A DNA stretch of 64,000 bases. Origin: Rhodocyclales bacterium (GTDB lineage: Bacteria > Pseudomonadota > Gammaproteobacteria > Burkholderiales > Rhodocyclaceae). Positions 57,708-64,000 of the stretch are shown in pieces (the stretch's first letter is position 1; each line of letters opens with the position of its first letter). The translations under genes and the position numbers were made by a program. The stretch lies in assembly GCA_026399435.1 (NCBI GenBank), contig JAPLQX010000017.1, positions 1 through 64,000 of the forward strand, given 5' to 3'. The notes below the pieces were generated by a model that worked only from the letters and a program-made list of their open reading frames with translations, was not told the DNA's origin and did not search any database.

Positions 57708-58579
57708 TTCTTGGCGCAATCAAGAAATGGCTGCCTTGGGAAGCAAAAGTTGTGGCGAAAATGGCCTTGTCGCGCCTGCCTATGGGCTATGAGTGGTGGT
57801 CCCGGGTGGGGTTGTTTCGTCACGGCAATATGGACGCGTACTCTTACGCATGGGGAGTGTTGCAAAAGCATGCAGCAGCTGTGCGCGGAGTCAAAGATTG
57901 GCGTGGTCTGGAACTCGGCCCTGGTGACGGCCTTCTGTCTTCTTTGTTGGCCCCTGCTGCATTGTCATCCGGCTTAGTGCTGGTGGATGCTGGAGACTAT
58001 GCCCATAAGAACATCGAGCGTTACCGAGCTCAGGTCCAGGAATTTGTCGAAGAAAATCCTGAGGCTGAATTGCCGGACTATTCAGGCGCAAAGGATGTGC
58101 CAACTTTGCTGGCCAAGGCAAAAAGTCAGTATTTGTGTGACGGATTGGGCTCACTACGTTTATTGGAGGATGAGTCTTTTGATCTGATTTTTTCACATGC
58201 TGTCTTCGAGCACATACGCAGGGCTGAATTTGAGGAGATGATGCAACAGTGCTACCGCCTGGTAAAGCCGAATGGCGTTATGAGCCATGTAATAGACTTT
58301 AAAGATCATTTGGGCGGTGGGCTTAACAATATGAGATTTGCCTCCGAACTGTGGGAGCGCTCATGGTTTGCCGCAAGAAGTGGGTTTTACACCAATCGTC
58401 TACGGCTATCTGAAATAGTCGGGATTTGCGAACGGGTTGGTTTCAGGGTCGAAGTGCAGAGTACTAGCCGTTGGGCTGAACCACCAATTGGGCGGATGCT
58501 TCTTGCTTCTGAGTTTCGTTGCTTGTCCGATGACGATTTATGTGTGTCGGGTGCACATTTGATCATGCGGCGGCAATAG
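57704..58579 (+). CDS. SAM-dependent methyltransferase-like protein
   Basis: The GTG at 57704 gives a 4-bp overlap with the asnB stop and a 291-aa protein beginning VILGAIKKWLPWEAK; earlier ATGs at 57620 and 57665 would overlap asnB more. The SAM motif is in LELGPGDGLLSSLLAP. The FDLIFSHAVFEHIRRAEFEE segment and NGVMSHVIDFKDHLGGG match class I methyltransferases. The substrate is unknown, probably the glycan or an attached group. Confidence 0.85.
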   Translation: MILGAIKKWLPWEAKVVAKMALSRLPMGYEWWSRVGLFRHGNMDAYSYAWGVLQKHAAAVRGVKDWRGLELGPGDGLLSSLLAPAALSSGLVLVDAGDYAHKNIERYRAQVQEFVEENPEAELPDYSGAKDVPTLLAKAKSQYLCDGLGSLRLLEDESFDLIFSHAVFEHIRRAEFEEMMQQCYRLVKPNGVMSHVIDFKDHLGGGLNNMRFASELWERSWFAARSGFYTNRLRLSEIVGICERVGFRVEVQSTSRWAEPPIGRMLLASEFRCLSDDDLCVSGAHLIMRRQ

Positions 58580-58667
58580 ATATGGGTACTCAACGGAATC
58601 TGGCATATATCGCGACAGCGTCGGAAGTTTGTTGGACCAATCGCGCCTCCGGCAGCGTTAGCACTTG

Positions 58668-59819
58668 ATGAAGTTTATTTTTTTTGCGAATACTGAATGG
58701 TATTTGTTCAATTTCCGGCTCGCATTGGCCAAACATTTGCGAGAGCAAGGTGCCGAGGTAGTAATGGTCTCCCCCTCCGGGCCCTACGGAAAAAGACTGG
58801 AAGCGGAGGGATTTCGCTGGATTGCGGTACCGATGGCGCGCCGCAGTTTGAATCCCTTGCGCGAGTTGTGGCTCTTGTGGCGACTGATCCGTGTTTATCA
58901 GACAGAAAAGCCGGATATCGCACACCACTTTACGATCAAGTGTGTGGTTTATGGCGGTCTGGCTGCGCGTCTTGTAGGGGTGCGCGGGATCGTCGGTGCC
59001 GTGGCTGGAATGGGTTTTGTCTTTGCGAGCAAGAAAACCCTGGCGCGCGTTCTGCGGCCCTTGGTCCGCGTGCTGATGCGCATCGCGCTCGGCGGCAGGA
59101 AATGCAGGCTGATCCTGCAAAATTCCGATGACCGCGATGCCTTGATTTCTGGCGGAATAGCCAACCCGAACCATGTCAGACTGATCCCGGGTTCCGGAGT
59201 CAATACGACACGATTCGCCCCGTCTACCAAGGTTAAGGAAGCCAACCGGACCAGGAAAGTTCTGTTGGCGGCTCGCCTGCTGTGGGAGAAGGGTATCGCC
59301 GAGTACGTTGAGGCTGCAAAGCAAATCAAGCGAGACGGTCTCAAGGTCGAGCTCTTGCTGGCCGGCGAACCCGATGACGGGAATCCCAATTCGGTCAAAG
59401 CTGAACAAGTTGCTGCCTGGCGTGACGAGAGGATCATTACTCCCTTGGGCCACATCGATGACATGGCCGATTTATTGCGTGAGATCGATGTGATGGTGCT
59501 GCCTAGTTTCTATCGCGAAGGGGTGCCACGCAGCCTGATAGAAGCCGCGGCCGCCGGACTGCCGATCATAACGACCGACACGCCAGGCTGTCGTGACGTG
59601 GTGGAAGATGGCGTGAACGGATACTTGGTGCCGGTACGCGACAGTAATGCGCTTGCAGATGCCCTGCGCAAAGTCCTGGAAGCCCCCGCCCTTGCTGCTC
59701 GCATGGGGGCGGCCGGACGCGTGAAGGCATTGACGGAATTTGACGAGCGTTTGGTGTTTGATCGAACCGTGGATGTCTATCGTGAACTGCTTCCGGAGTT
59801 TGGACAGATTGCCCGATGA
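58668..59819 (+). CDS. Glycosyltransferase family 4 (PglA-like)
   Basis: The 383-aa GT-B enzyme starts at the ATG at 58668; the track uses the TTG one codon earlier. The N-terminal NTEWYLFNFRLALAKHLRE and HHFTIKCVVYGGLAARL are the pattern of PglA-type transferases that add the second sugar (often GalNAc) to undecaprenyl-diphospho-bacillosamine or a similar carrier. The donor motif is PSFYREGVPRSLIEAAAAGLPIITTD. The 88-bp gap before it shows no signal. Confidence 0.92.
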   Translation: MKFIFFANTEWYLFNFRLALAKHLREQGAEVVMVSPSGPYGKRLEAEGFRWIAVPMARRSLNPLRELWLLWRLIRVYQTEKPDIAHHFTIKCVVYGGLAARLVGVRGIVGAVAGMGFVFASKKTLARVLRPLVRVLMRIALGGRKCRLILQNSDDRDALISGGIANPNHVRLIPGSGVNTTRFAPSTKVKEANRTRKVLLAARLLWEKGIAEYVEAAKQIKRDGLKVELLLAGEPDDGNPNSVKAEQVAAWRDERIITPLGHIDDMADLLREIDVMVLPSFYREGVPRSLIEAAAAGLPIITTDTPGCRDVVEDGVNGYLVPVRDSNALADALRKVLEAPALAARMGAAGRVKALTEFDERLVFDRTVDVYRELLPEFGQIAR

Positions 59820-60028
59820 GGCTGAGACTCAATTTACTGAACGACGAAATTTCGGGGGCAGCTCACAATGCCAAAAATATTCATGCAGACCGACATCTCG
59901 GCCAGCAGAGCATTCGACAAATTTCTCCGGCGGACTTCAGAGTGGATGGAAAGTGCGATTTCGTGGATAACTTTGCAGCCGGCGATTTCACTCAAGGGCG
60001 CACGGCGATATCGATGTGGATAAAGTGA
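59816..60028 (+). CDS. 70-aa ORF of unknown function
   Basis: The ATG at 59816 overlaps the preceding stop by 4 bp and the ORF ends 9 bp before the next gene, so the spacing is that of an operon gene. The sequence MRLRLNLLNDEISGAAHNAK has no membrane segment or motif I recognise. It could be a small real protein or the damaged N-terminus of a methyltransferase (LNL... and DFVDNF resemble those regions). Support is layout only. Confidence 0.35.
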   Translation: MRLRLNLLNDEISGAAHNAKNIHADRHLGQQSIRQISPADFRVDGKCDFVDNFAAGDFTQGRTAISMWIK

Positions 60029-60037
60029 GGCGCTTGG

Positions 60038-60793
60038 ATGAATAACCATGAATTCTGCGCGCAGTGGATTCTCGATCAGGGAGGCAGAAATACTATTTGT
60101 GTCCTCGACTATGGCTGCGGGGCAGGAGAGATTGTTCAGCAATTAAGGGCACTGGAAGTTAATGCATTCGGGTGCGATATTTTTTACCAGGGTGGCGACC
60201 GCTCAAGGTACGTAGCCCCCCATCTCTGCAACGGCATTATTCGCAAGATGGAAGATGGCTGTATTCCATTTGAGAGTGCGTCTTTTGATTTCGTCATCAA
60301 CAATCAGGTTATGGAACATGTCGAGAATATCGACCGTGTTCTGGCGGAAATATCGCGAGTATTGAAGCCTGGTGGCACTACGCTAAGTTTGTTTCCGGAC
60401 AAAGGAGTCTGGCGCGAAGGGCACTGTGGAGTCCCGTTCTTGCACTGGTTTCCGAAAGGTAGTCGTCTACGACTCTACTACGCGTCGGTATGCAGGACAT
60501 TTGGGCTTGGGTTTCACAAAGGAAACAAGAGCGTAATGCGTTGGAGCGAGGACTTCTGCGACTACCTCGACAGATGGACGCACTACAGAAGCCCTCGAGA
60601 GATTTATTTAGCCTACGACAAATACTTCGATGAGATAAGGCACATCGAAGAGTATTGGCTGCAAAAACGGTTTGGCGCGCGGAAGACGATTGCGACTTTG
60701 TTGCCTTTGACAATACAACGGCTAGTGGTAAGAAAGCTCGCTGGCCTGGTTTTCGTTGCTCGCAAACCCAAAAGTGACCACACGTCACTCTGA
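60038..60793 (+). CDS. Class I SAM-dependent methyltransferase
   Basis: The 251-aa protein has the SAM motif VLDYGCGAGEIVQQLRALE (about 22-40), GCDIFYQGG with the acidic residue, FDFVINNQVMEHVENI and VLKPGGTTLSLFP. It is the last gene of the polysaccharide locus. The C-terminal half (from about 130) resembles methyltransferases that modify glycan chain ends. Methylation of the terminal residue can stop chain growth; whether this protein does so is unknown. Confidence 0.87.
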   Translation: MNNHEFCAQWILDQGGRNTICVLDYGCGAGEIVQQLRALEVNAFGCDIFYQGGDRSRYVAPHLCNGIIRKMEDGCIPFESASFDFVINNQVMEHVENIDRVLAEISRVLKPGGTTLSLFPDKGVWREGHCGVPFLHWFPKGSRLRLYYASVCRTFGLGFHKGNKSVMRWSEDFCDYLDRWTHYRSPREIYLAYDKYFDEIRHIEEYWLQKRFGARKTIATLLPLTIQRLVVRKLAGLVFVARKPKSDHTSL

Positions 60794-60921
60794 TAACGCT
60801 TGGCGTGGGTATGGCATAAATTCGGCGCATATCAGGATGCGGTCGATAGACAACTATAGTTAACCTGGAATGGCGTTGATTGGGCGTAAGGCTTTTCGAT
60901 TATTTTGCGGAGGGTATGGAT

Positions 60922-61221
60922 ATGGCAACGTATCAGGAATTGAAAGCACGGGCAGAAGAGTTGATGCGCCAAGCTGAGGCTGCAAGAAAAGCGGAAACGG
61001 CCGCGATGATTGCGGAGATTCAGGCCAAGATGGCGGAATATGGCATCACCGTGGCTGATTTGAGGGGTGGGGCGAAAAAGCCCGCCACCCGCAAGGCCGT
61101 GGCGGCGAAGTATCGCCACCCCGCCACCCATGAAACCTGGTCCGGTCGCGGCCGCCCGCCGCACTGGCTGGCGGATGAGGTGGCGAAGGGGAGGAAGCGG
61201 GAAGAGTTTTTGGTGGGGTGA
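60922..61221 (+). CDS. H-NS-like nucleoid protein
   Basis: The 99-aa protein starts at the ATG at 60922, where GGAGGG lies 7 bases upstream; the earlier ATGs at 60880 and 60916 lack proper spacing. An N-terminal helical oligomerisation region (LKARAEELMRQAEAARKAETA) is joined to the C-terminal DNA-binding motif TWSGRGRPPHWL, which has the AT-hook-like GRGRPP core. Such proteins bind AT-rich DNA and silence foreign genes. It lies next to the AT-rich polysaccharide locus and could regulate it. Confidence 0.9.
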   Translation: MATYQELKARAEELMRQAEAARKAETAAMIAEIQAKMAEYGITVADLRGGAKKPATRKAVAAKYRHPATHETWSGRGRPPHWLADEVAKGRKREEFLVG

Positions 61222-61250
61222 GGGCGGGATCTGGATTGGTGAACTCGTCT

Positions 61251-61400
61251 TCATATGCGTCGTTTCCTGTGGCTACCCGACTGGATCGTATGGAGGTCGA
61301 ACTTTTCTGCCGGCTCGGCCAACGTCTTGTCTACCGTCAACGCAGCAACCGCGACCTTCGCCTTGAACGCCGCCGTATGATTCCTCTTGGGCTTTCTCAT
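61251..61400 (-). pseudogene. Truncated IS3-family transposase OrfA
   Basis: On the minus strand an ATG at 61400 opens 49 codons beginning MRKPKRNHTAAFKAKVAVAAL, followed by TLAEPAEKFDLHTIQ, the N-terminal helix-turn-helix of IS3-group OrfA (usually FKAKVALAA...LAELAEQFDVHPNQI). The homology ends after HTIQ and a stop follows at 61251. No OrfB or inverted repeats can be paired. The upstream leader (61401-61500), including an RBS-like AGGAGAGC, may also be IS sequence. Confidence 0.75.
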
Positions 61401-61504
61401 TTCTGCTCTCCTTTTGCGGGCGTTTCAGGCACCCATCAGAGCAGGTTCTTCACTTATCGGCCAGTCCTATTTTGCTGGACCACTTCTGACAACTCCTGGG
61501 GGGG

Positions 61505-61870
61505 TTAGCCCTTGTTTCCCAGCATCGCCTTGAGGTTGGCAAATGGCGAGTGGGTCGCCGCAGGTCCATTACTGTCGGCGCCCGAGCCGTTGCCTGCCGC
61601 TTCCAGTTGCCGTTGATGCTCGTTGTCGTGGCAGTAGAGGCACAGCAGTTCCCAGTTGCTGCCGTTGGACGGGTTGTTGCTATGGTTGTGGTCGCGGTGA
61701 TGCACGGTGAGTTCGCGCAGGTTGGTGCGCATGAATTCGCGGGCGCAGCGGCCGCAGATCCAGGGATAGATTTTCAGGGCCTGCTCGCGATAGCCCTGTT
61801 CGCGGGTTTCAGCGTAGCGGCGTGCATCGGAGACGATACGGTCGAGCTTGCCCGGGTTGCCGGCTTTCAT
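61505..61870 (-). CDS. HNH endonuclease family protein (YajD-like)
   Basis: The 121-aa protein starts at the ATG at 61870 (MKAGNPGKLDRIVSDA); the track ORF extends too far. It has the zinc-binding CGRC, the HNH core LTVHHRDHNHSNNPSNGSNWE and LCLYCHDNEHQ, the order seen in YajD. The C-terminus is Gly/Ser/Asn-rich. YajD-type proteins are predicted nucleases of unknown role. The gene starts 5 bp after the next upstream gene on this strand, so the two are one unit. Confidence 0.88.
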   Translation of the reverse strand: MKAGNPGKLDRIVSDARRYAETREQGYREQALKIYPWICGRCAREFMRTNLRELTVHHRDHNHSNNPSNGSNWELLCLYCHDNEHQRQLEAAGNGSGADSNGPAATHSPFANLKAMLGNKG

Positions 61871-61875
61871 GCGGC

Positions 61876-62106
61876 CTATTTTTCCTGAAGGAGGTTGTTC
61901 ATCCGCTGTGCCCGGCTCTTGGATTCGGCCTTGTTGATCTCGGACACCTGGCGACCGTAGGCTTCGCGTGCTTCCGCGCCTTGCTGGGTGGCTTCGATGC
62001 TGCGTATGCAGCGCCAGCGCTTGCCGGTCTTGGTAACGATAAGTCGCATTTCGCTGCGCGGGTGATGCGTGCGGCAGTGGTAGCAGTAAGTTTGTTCTGT
62101 GGCCAT
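61876..62106 (-). CDS. Small zinc-ribbon-like protein
   Basis: The track lists a 363-aa ORF here, but only its last 76 codons look real: the ATG at 62106 begins MATEQTYCYHCRTHHPRSEM, a CxxC/HH pattern followed by RWRC. The remainder is a lysine/arginine/alanine-rich helical tail. It lies 5 bp before the HNH gene and probably acts with it. I do not know the family's function. Confidence 0.7.
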   Translation of the reverse strand: MATEQTYCYHCRTHHPRSEMRLIVTKTGKRWRCIRSIEATQQGAEAREAYGRQVSEINKAESKSRAQRMNNLLQEK

Positions 62107-62207
62107 GGGCGTATGCGGGCAACGGGCGGTGACGGTTTCAATTATGCCCTTCCCGGCACCGTTTGTTCCGTCCTGCGCTAAACTCGCACCACGCGTGCTG
62201 AGCGCAT

Positions 62208-62284
62208 CCGCCCGTAGCTCATCTGGATAGAGCACCGGCCTTCTAAGCCGGGGGTAGTGGGTTCGAATCCCGCCGGGCGGGCCA
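62208..62284 (+). tRNA. tRNA-Arg (anticodon TCT), CCA encoded
   Basis: CCGCCCG pairs with CGGGCGG as the acceptor stem. The anticodon arm CCGGC-CTTCTAA-GCCGG shows TCT, the T-arm GTGGGTTCGAATCCCGC closes, and GCCA ends the gene. Length is 77 bases. It marks the right edge of the accessory region and ends 14 bp before the MaoC gene start. Confidence 0.95.
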
Positions 62285-62298
62285 TTCAAGGGGAGTTC

Positions 62299-62769
62299 AT
62301 GAAATCGACGCGTTTTTCCGGCATTGCTGATGCCAAAGCCCGCCTGGGCCAGGAGGTCGGCGTCAGCGACTGGCTGCTGATCGATCAGGAACGCGTGAAC
62401 GCCTTTGCCAAGGTTACCGGCGACGAACAGTGGATTCATGTCGATGTCGAGCGGGCGAAGCGCGAATCGCCGTTCGGCGGGCCGATCGCGCACGGCTATC
62501 TGACCGTATCGCTGCTGGCCAGGTTTGCCCAGGAATGCATCGCAGTCGAGGGCATCAAGCTGGCTGTGAATTACGGTCTCAATCGCGTGCGCTTCGCCTC
62601 GCCCGTGAAGGTCGGCAGCCGCGTCCGTGCGAGATTCGTGCTGGCCGCGCTGGAAGAGATTCCCGGCGGCGCGCAAATCGTCTGGAAGGCGACGATCGAG
62701 ACCGAGGGCGGCGACAAGCCTGCCTGCGTGGCGGAGATGGTCACCCGCTGGTATTTCCAGACGGCCTGA
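62299..62769 (+). CDS. MaoC-family (R)-hydratase
   Basis: The 156-aa hot-dog protein has the hydratase motif DEQWIHVDVERAKRES followed by FGGPIAHGYLTVSLLARF, with the catalytic Asp/His arrangement of R-specific enoyl-CoA hydratases. The track start at 62257 lies within the tRNA; the ATG at 62299 has GGGGAG just upstream. The acyl-CoA substrate is unknown; family members act in fatty acid or polyhydroxyalkanoate metabolism. Confidence 0.9.
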   Translation: MKSTRFSGIADAKARLGQEVGVSDWLLIDQERVNAFAKVTGDEQWIHVDVERAKRESPFGGPIAHGYLTVSLLARFAQECIAVEGIKLAVNYGLNRVRFASPVKVGSRVRARFVLAALEEIPGGAQIVWKATIETEGGDKPACVAEMVTRWYFQTA

Positions 62770-62823
62770 GGCTTTCCTGATGGCTGTGCCAACACCTGCG
62801 GCGGCGACCGGGCTACGGCTGCC

Positions 62824-63414
62824 ATGAGCCTGCCCACCTACGTCTGCGTCGCTCGCCATGGCGAAACCGACTGGAACATCGCCGGGATTCTGCAGGGCTG
62901 GACCGATGTTCCGATCAACGATCAGGGGCGTCGGCAAGCCTACGAGCTGGTCGGCGGCTTTTCCCATGCGAAGTTTTCAAGGGTCTACTCGAGCCCCCTG
63001 ATCCGTTCGCACGAAACCGCGGAGATCATCGCCCGTTCGCTGAGGCTGGATCCCCCGGAGTGTCACGACGGCTTGAAGGAAAGGCATTTCGGGGTGATCC
63101 AGGGAATTCCGAAATCGGAACTTGCGGACCTGAATCCGGTGCTGCTGCAGCAGATCCTCAAGCGAAATCCTGCGATCGATTTCGATCAGGGCGAGTCGAT
63201 GGATGAATTCGCCGATCGCGTGCTCAATGCGATCGCATGCATTGCCAGGCCGAATGCCGGCAAGCGTATCCTCGCGATTACGCATGGCTGGGTCATGGAT
63301 GTGATTACCCGGCATATCGCGAACCGGCCGCGCAGCACTATCCTCAACATGAAACGCAAGAACGGCGAATGTCTGTGGCTCGAGGTCACGGAAAAATCCA
63401 TTCGCCCCGTGTGA
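62824..63414 (+). CDS. Histidine phosphatase family protein (GpmB/CobC-like)
   Basis: The 196-aa protein has the phosphohistidine motif VARHGETDWNIAGILQGWTD, the second-arginine segment VYSSPLIRSHETAEII, GLKERHFG and the second His in ITHGWVMD. It belongs to the branch with GpmB, CobC and PhoE-type broad phosphatases, so it is a phosphatase more likely than a mutase. It lies 54 bp after the MaoC gene. Confidence 0.9.
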   Translation: MSLPTYVCVARHGETDWNIAGILQGWTDVPINDQGRRQAYELVGGFSHAKFSRVYSSPLIRSHETAEIIARSLRLDPPECHDGLKERHFGVIQGIPKSELADLNPVLLQQILKRNPAIDFDQGESMDEFADRVLNAIACIARPNAGKRILAITHGWVMDVITRHIANRPRSTILNMKRKNGECLWLEVTEKSIRPV

Positions 63415-63458
63415 GGAAGGAAGCCGGCGCGGAGCGGGGCTGAAGAAGGGGCAAGCAA

Positions 63459-63866
63459 ATGAAGAAGAAATGTTTTGCGGCGCTGGTCATTGCGGCTTGC
63501 AGTGCCAGCGAGGCTAACGCCGGCCCCGCCGGATATGTCTGCACGATAGCCGCGATTCAGGAACTGGGAATGACGGGAACGTTCGCGCTACACGGGGGAG
63601 CGTTTGCAAACCTCGTGGGCAAGACCTTTTCCATCGACAGGCGGACCGGGCAGGTGGTCGGTCTGCCGTTCACCACGGGCCCGAACATGGAAATCAGGAT
63701 TCTCGACCGCGGCAGCGACGTTGACTCGTACAAGCAGTTGATTGTGCTGCCGCCACCCAATGTATGGGTCAGGTACATTTATGTCAGGGAACAGATCAAG
63801 CCCGACAGGAAGCCTTTCTGGGCAACCGATTACGGCAACCTGATCTACAGCGGCACTTGCGAATAA
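63459..63866 (+). CDS. Secreted protein of unknown function
   Basis: The 135-aa protein starts MKKKCFAALVIAACSASEANA, a good signal peptide, with GGGGCA-like RBS upstream. The mature part has two cysteines (YVCTI and SGTCE, near each end) that could form a disulfide, and the beta-rich segment VGKTFSIDRRTGQVVG. I do not recognise the family. It precedes a terminator-like hairpin and converges on a tRNA-Ser gene. Confidence 0.72.
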   Translation: MKKKCFAALVIAACSASEANAGPAGYVCTIAAIQELGMTGTFALHGGAFANLVGKTFSIDRRTGQVVGLPFTTGPNMEIRILDRGSDVDSYKQLIVLPPPNVWVRYIYVREQIKPDRKPFWATDYGNLIYSGTCE

Positions 63867-63895
63867 CCGGCGAATAGCCGGCCGGTGAAAATGAA

Positions 63896-63915
63896 AAGCG
63901 CCCCGAAAGGCGCTT
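63896..63915. terminator. Hairpin between the secreted-protein gene and tRNA-Ser
   Basis: AAGCGCC (63896-63902) pairs with GGCGCTT (63909-63915) around a 6-base loop. On the minus strand it is followed by TTCATTTTC, so it would act best as the terminator of the leftward tRNA-Ser; on the plus strand only GGTTG follows. Confidence 0.65.
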
Positions 63916-63929
63916 GGTTGCAGGCTTCA

Positions 63930-64000
63930 TGGCGGAGAGGGAGGGATTCGAACCCTCGTTAGGATATTATCCTAAACACGCTTTCCAGGCGTGCGACTTA
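63930..64000 (-). tRNA. tRNA-Ser (anticodon GGA), 5' end outside the window
   Basis: Read on the minus strand, the sequence contains the anticodon loop CTGGAAA within GCCTGGAAAGC, a long class II variable arm (TTTAGGATAATATCCTAAC), the T-arm GAGGGTTCGAATCCCTC and the 3' end CCTCTCCGCCA. The class II variable arm and GGA anticodon identify serine. The acceptor 5' strand and part of the D-arm are cut off. Confidence 0.93.

Noticed and set aside
29908-62284. Integrase-type genomic island inserted at tRNA-Pro or tRNA-Arg
   Set aside because: I found no integrase gene and no duplicated tRNA 3' end at the other border, so site-specific insertion cannot be claimed.
62107-62967. Upstream part of the 363-aa minus-strand ORF
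   Set aside because: It runs antisense through the MaoC gene and the tRNA-Arg; only the last 76 codons look like a gene.

Overview
The window is bacterial chromosomal DNA, GC-rich with E. coli-like ribosome-binding sites and an ordinary proteobacterial gene order (rimP-nusA-infB-rbfA-truB-rpsO-pnp, dksA, scpA-scpB-rluB, parE-parC). The fusion of a flavin monooxygenase with an old-yellow-enzyme reductase, the H-NS protein of the short betaproteobacterial type and the Eps-style exopolysaccharide genes point to a betaproteobacterium, most likely Rhodocyclales or a relative. That placement is inference; no 16S gene is present.

Layout. 1-964 is the end of an integron gene-cassette array: the tail of one cassette, an attC, a complete cassette for an unknown secreted protein, and a second attC. 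No integrase lies in the window. Two 43-bp direct repeats separate the array from thrC. A newly noticed 45-aa membrane protein gene (2698-2835) sits between thrC and the leftward parC. parC and parE follow rfbB-rfbA-rfbC-rfbD (dTDP-L-rhamnose synthesis), all leftward and tightly packed. From 10.9 kb rightward come the monooxygenase/reductase fusion, a Rid-family protein, a hydrolase, a PHP phosphatase, a YciO-type protein, a membrane protease, trpS, scpA, scpB, rluB and the long translation/RNA-decay operon ending in pnp, closed by a bidirectional terminator shared with dksA.

Between a tRNA-Pro gene (29.9 kb) and a tRNA-Arg gene (62.2 kb) lies about 32 kb given mostly to surface polysaccharide. 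The first half (30-44.6 kb) has the local GC-rich composition: a lipid-carrier phosphosugar transferase, two Sel1-repeat proteins around a lytic transglycosylase, an EpsL-like outer-membrane barrel, a short Wza-type export protein, a Wzc-type tyrosine kinase, a PHP tyrosine-protein phosphatase, an O-antigen ligase-like protein and a FecR-domain protein with a huge Ala/Thr-rich tail. The second half (44.9-60.8 kb) is a repeat-unit assembly locus: tviB-type UDP-sugar dehydrogenase, an ABC flippase, an asparagine-synthase pseudogene, a Wzy-like polymerase, five glycosyltransferase-like proteins, three methyltransferases and an intact asparagine synthase. By eye much of 48.7-55.7 kb is clearly more AT-rich than its surroundings, which suggests horizontal acquisition. 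An H-NS-like gene and an IS3 transposase remnant close the region.

An HNH endonuclease plus small zinc-ribbon protein, a MaoC dehydratase, a histidine phosphatase and a secreted unknown protein follow. A tRNA-Ser gene is cut by the right edge.

How the genes could work together: the rfb genes supply dTDP-rhamnose and TviB a UDP-hexuronic acid. The phosphosugar transferase and glycosyltransferases build a lipid-linked repeat decorated by the methyltransferases and perhaps by amidation through AsnB. The ABC protein flips it, the polymerase extends it, and the Eps export proteins under kinase/phosphatase control move it out. No plainly novel defence or mobile system was seen. The most unusual items are the integron end next to thrC, the long scpB/rluB overlap, the terminator inside the eps gene cluster, the repeat-duplicated start region of the FecR gene and several unrecognised polysaccharide-locus proteins.
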